Positions 15,076 through 17,855 of a stretch of 17,855 bases of DNA are shown one piece after another. Numbering within the stretch: position 1 is the stretch's first letter; each line of letters begins with the position of its first letter. The DNA lies in the NCBI GenBank assembly GCA_030374735.1, contig JASCIV010000508.1, forward strand, positions 1-17,855, given 5' to 3'. A model generated the notes under the pieces. The model was given only the letters and a program-made list of their open reading frames with translations, ran no database searches and had not been told where the DNA came from. The translations under genes and the position numbers were made by a program. This DNA comes from Gracilaria caudata (Eukaryota > Rhodophyta > Florideophyceae > Gracilariales > Gracilariaceae).

Positions 15076-16343
15076 CTAAGTTTGTTTCACAAGCTGGATG
15101 ACGTCTTCGTCCCACAACACGTGTTCTTTTCCGCATTTTTGCGGATTGAACTTCGTGCTTTTGCCCCATACGAGGGCGAACTTGAGCTCATTTTCCAGCG
15201 TCTTGTGGATTCGGCGGCAGAACGCAGCCACAGTTCGTTGTCGTTCATCGTTCTTGAGAATAACTGGTTCTGCAAAGTCCACGACAGTTACACCTTTTGG
15301 CTTTGTGTAGATGCGTACGAGTTTGAGGTCTTCCCAAATGGCCTCCAGTAGACCATCAATGTTCCACTGAAGTCCTCCGCTGATTGGAACGTATCGATCC
15401 ATTCGATGGTACAGTTCTAACTCTTCCATACTAATCTTGTCGATCATATTGACCACGTATAAGGCGGGCACATATCTTCTATTTCCTTCAATAACATCAA
15501 TGATCTCATCAATGGTACTTTTTTGTGATGACAGTGATCAACGAAAGTGAAGTTAGTAAGTGATATAGGGCTTCTTGTAGAAGCATAAACGATATCCTCG
15601 TTGCTCGAAATTATAGCCCACAGGGGCTGTACATGCTGCCTGATTGTGATCAGACAACAATTCAAAACAACTTACCAGTCTCCGCGTACTATAAAGTCAG
15701 CGTTGTGAATCCTGTATTCTGCGCAAACACTCTTTATGGTTTCGAGATTAAGTTCCGTCTGAACAGCAGAGGAAAACGAAATGCCGCCACGGTCTTTGCG
15801 TCTGTAAATAACCGGAGGAGGCTGTTTGTTGAGGCGAATTCCAAAGCCTTCAAGCTCCTTCTCGATAATGCGCTTGTGGCTCGCCGGCTTTGACGCATCC
15901 AACACGATGAGAATAAGATCACAAGATCGAGCGACAGCAATGACTTGACGCCCTCGTCCCTTTCCATCCTTGGCGCCCTCAATAATACCCGGCAGATCCA
16001 ACAACTGAATCTTGGCACCATTGTAATACAACATGCCCGGGATGCATGTAAGCGTGGTGAACTCGTACGCTGCAGCCAAACTCTCCTGACCGGTCAAGAG
16101 CGTGAGCAGCGATGATTTGCCAACAGACGGAAATCCGATAAGACCGACACGTGCATCTCCGGTCTTTGGCACCTCAAAGCCCTCGCCACCGCCCCCACCG
16201 CCCTTAGGTGGCGCAATGAGCTCTCGACGAAGCTTTGCAAGCTTGGCTTTGAGAATTCCGAGATGCTGCGACGTGGCCTTGTTTTTCTGGGTGCGAGCCA
16301 TTTCGGCTTCAATCTCCTCGATCTTAGCGAGTGTAGCTGCCAT
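15076..16343 (-). CDS. DRG1: DRG1, developmentally regulated GTP-binding protein (2 exons)
   Basis: DRG1 is a conserved cytosolic translation GTPase (Obg/DRG group) that works with DFRP1/Tma46 on ribosomes. Exons are 16343-15676 and 15517-15076, giving 369 residues against about 367 for animal DRG1. N-terminal helices MAATLAKIEEIEAEMARTQK, G1 GFPSVGKSS (70-78), G2 region YEFTTLTCIPG, G3 DLPG (116-119), the DRG insertion with KDGKGRGRQVIAVARS, and a TGS domain from about 290 (RIYTKPKG then ALVWGKSTKFNPQKCG). Start: the frame extends to 16457, but ATG 16343 matches the family N-terminus. Oddities: G4 reads NMID (246-249) instead of NKxD, and the G5 site reads SGG where DRG1 usually has SAHH. 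Identity is certain; full GTPase specificity is not. Confidence 0.96.
15518..15675 (-). other. DRG1 intron (158 nt)
   Basis: The donor is GACTG^GTAAGTTG and the acceptor AAAAAAG^TACC, phase 2, rebuilding RGDCTIDEIIDVIEGNRR. A perfect TACTAAC branch-site consensus lies at 15558-15552, 34-40 nt upstream of the acceptor. The A-run immediately before the AG is unusual, because a pyrimidine tract is expected there. Confidence 0.93.
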
Positions 16344-16982
16344 GTTGGTCAGCTGTGCGCGGCGCAAGCGGCGACGGAGAGCGGAGGCAACGAGAGAGGA
16401 GGCTGTAAGTTGAAGAAAATAGAGAGGGAGGGGGATGGGTGCGGGGACTCGGGACACGACGAACGGTTACGAGAGCGCGAACCCGGACACGCTGTCAGAT
16501 GGGGAACGCCGTAGGTGGCATGCGAACGCGGGCGGCGAGCATGGACACAACGCACAAATTGCACGAATGCAAATTATAATAAAAAGTGTGCGGATGCAAA
16601 GCCTGTTCTGCACTCTCAGGTGCACAAGCTGGTCAAGCTGACGGCGTGTCCGGCGGGAAGCGCAAACGTGGTGCTCTCCGCGCTCGCAACTGCGGCATTT
16701 CAGCAAGGACGTGCGTTAAGCGTCGGCAGCTGTAGGGCGACGACGGGTTAGCCGCTACAACAGCTGTCGTGTCCAACCACCAGCGCGCGCACGCGCCCTG
16801 TCGCGACGACGTGTCGGCGCGGAAAGGTGTAGGGTTGCGGGAGGCGTGGGCGGCGCGGCGCAGCACTGCAGGTGGGGGCGAGCACGCACAGCGACGCGCA
16901 ACAGTGAAGCGCCAACAAAGGGCGAACAACGAACAAAACGGCGCTTTAACAGCTCATCTACAGCAACAACAACGACGAGCAG
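16344..16982. promoter_or_regulatory. DRG1 upstream region and CP12 3' flank
   Basis: These 639 nt lie between the CP12 stop and the DRG1 ATG, both minus strand. The sequence is GC-rich except for an AT island near 16567-16583 (TTATAAT on both strands), about 225 nt upstream of the DRG1 ATG, which is a weak TATA candidate. ORFs here have low-complexity Arg/Ala composition and no domains. Confidence 0.4.
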
Positions 16983-17424
16983 CTAATTGTCGTAGACGCG
17001 ACATTCATCGGCCTCGGGTGAATCCTCGCAGAATTCTTCCAGCGGGTCGGGCTTACCCTTGGCCACCTTCATGTGCGAGGCCTCTGCCTCCAGCTCCTCC
17101 ACCACGTCCCAAGCTATCGCGGCCTCCTTGGAGTCGCGGCCAAACTTCTCCGTGATCGCCTTAGCCTTCTCCATCTCCTCCTGGATCTTCACCTGGATGG
17201 TATCGAGGTTCATCACCAGGTGGGCGCGACGCGCGGGTGCAGCGCGCACAGAGGCGCCGCGGAAAGAGGAGCACTGCGCGAAAGCACAACCGATACAACA
17301 GTCAGAACAGAGCCCAAAGCAGCGCGCAGTAGCAACACCCGCAAACAGAGCAGTAGTAGCTTACCTTAGCCACGACAGGCGAGCGCGCGCGCGCTGCAAG
17401 CGAAAGCGACGAAACAAAAGCCAT
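16983..17424 (-). CDS. CP12: CP12, Calvin-cycle redox regulator (2 exons)
   Basis: CP12 is a small disordered plastid protein that scaffolds an inactive complex of GAPDH and phosphoribulokinase in the dark; thioredoxin releases it in light. Exons 17424-17365 and 17273-16983 give 116 residues. MAFVSSLSLAARARSPVVAK forms exon 1, and with CSSFRGASVRAAPARRAHLV it makes a transit peptide of about 40 residues. The mature part starts near MNLDTIQVKIQEEMEKA. The signature AWDVVEEL is at 74-81, and the C-terminal loop has C102 and C111 in EEFCEDSPEADECRVYDN, the GAPDH-binding disulfide. The N-terminal Cys pair of canonical CP12 is absent: the aligned positions are K63 and A71. Identity is very secure from the AWDxVEEL motif and the C-terminal tail. 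Confidence 0.95.
17274..17364 (-). other. CP12 intron (91 nt)
   Basis: The donor is GCTAAG^GTAAGC and the acceptor TTTCGCGCAG^TG, phase 0. A CTGAC branch-like site is at 17305-17301. The intron falls inside the transit peptide. Without splicing, the MAFV targeting start and the CP12 body would be in separate frames. Confidence 0.88.
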
Positions 17425-17855
17425 GACAGGAGCGGACGGCGGGGGCGCGACGCGGCACACGAAACGAAACGAAACGAACCGAAACAGTTCTCGCACAAAG
17501 CGACGTCGGCGGCTTCTCTGCGCGCGATTGCCGTCAAGGAGCACGGCACGAAGCGATCTCGCGCCTCCCCCGGGAGCAAAAAAATCTGCCACCCTCTGGA
17601 AGGCGCCCCGCCAGCGCACACACGTGGCACGACAGCCACGCGCGCTGCACGTGCGCACCGCCTGAAGAGTGGCGCTTGCACGCGTGCCGCAGCCGTGTCA
17701 CAACAAATGTCATTTCGCGGGTACGAGGCGCGCAACTGTCTTCAACAATCAACGCACTCGCCCGCTGAGCAGCAGCACTGCTCACGCGCAGCGCGTGCCC
17801 CACCCCCCCTCCCCAGCAGCAGTGCTCCGCCCGCCTTGCCAGCGCTCCCCAACCC
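17425..17855. promoter_or_regulatory. CP12 upstream region with two CACGTG boxes
   Basis: These 431 GC-rich nt precede the CP12 start. CACGTG occurs at 17621-17626 and 17648-17653, about 200-230 nt upstream of the ATG; this hexamer is the core G-box/E-box bound by bZIP and bHLH factors and is common in light-regulated plant promoters. No TATA box is visible. A hairpin TGAGCAG-CAGCA-CTGCTCA is at 17766-17784. No gene is supported here. Regulatory meaning in a red alga is inferred. Confidence 0.4.
17461..17485. repeat. GAAAC pentanucleotide tandem repeat
   Basis: Five consecutive 5-nt units: GAAAC three times, GAACC, GAAAC. On the CP12 sense strand this is a GTTTC repeat ending 37 nt before the ATG, so it probably lies in the 5' leader. 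It is likely length-polymorphic. Confidence 0.65.

Noticed and set aside
1..17855. A multi-gene defence, mobile or biosynthetic system
   Set aside because: All recognised genes are housekeeping nuclear genes with independent promoters; no transposase, integrase, repeat array or clustered pathway is visible.

Overview
This window is eukaryotic nuclear DNA from a photosynthetic alga, most likely a red alga (rhodophyte). The evidence is a set of plastid proteins encoded with N-terminal targeting extensions (CP12, ArgJ, GatB and others), GT-AG introns in otherwise mostly single-exon genes, and N-termini carrying a phenylalanine motif just after the start (AFV or LFV type), which is typical of rhodophyte and glaucophyte transit peptides. 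Gene density is moderate. GC content is uneven: start regions and divergent promoters are GC-rich, while 3' and intergenic stretches are AT-richer. I cannot name the species.

Layout, left to right: the N-terminal 163 codons of ArgJ (minus strand, running off the left edge); a Tad2/ADAT2 tRNA adenosine deaminase (minus); a GC-rich divergent promoter; an NTRA/B-type NADPH-thioredoxin reductase (plus); a convergent mitochondrial ribosomal protein bS6m (minus); a protein with two SWIB domains (minus); a divergent promoter; GatB (plus, three exons); about 1.4 kb without a recognisable gene; a small single-span membrane protein of unknown function with a transit-peptide-like N-terminus (plus); an SBDS-family ribosome-maturation factor (minus); a 1.0 kb spacer; a BAG protein with two ubiquitin-like domains (minus); a divergent GC-rich promoter; a plastid-type YkgJ Cys-cluster protein (plus) whose 3' end overlaps a convergent METTL7-like methyltransferase (minus); DRG1 GTPase (minus, two exons); and CP12 (minus, two exons).

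The genes are not an operon. Several serve translation (ADAT2, bS6m, GatB, SBDS, DRG1). Others serve plastid metabolism and redox control (ArgJ, CP12, the YkgJ-like protein, possibly the methyltransferase and the unknown membrane protein). Four introns were worked out by reading across frame breaks and comparing with family consensus. One of them, 132 nt in GatB, is in frame and free of stops, so simple ORF calling would translate it.

I found no mobile element, CRISPR array, tRNA, rRNA or obvious novel multi-gene system. The observations most worth a second look are: the missing N-terminal cysteine pair in CP12, the altered G4 (NMID) and G5 motifs in DRG1, the UBL-UBL-BAG architecture, the twin-arginine-like lumenal signal on the methyltransferase, the 35-nt convergent CDS overlap, and the paired palindromes upstream of the unknown membrane protein.
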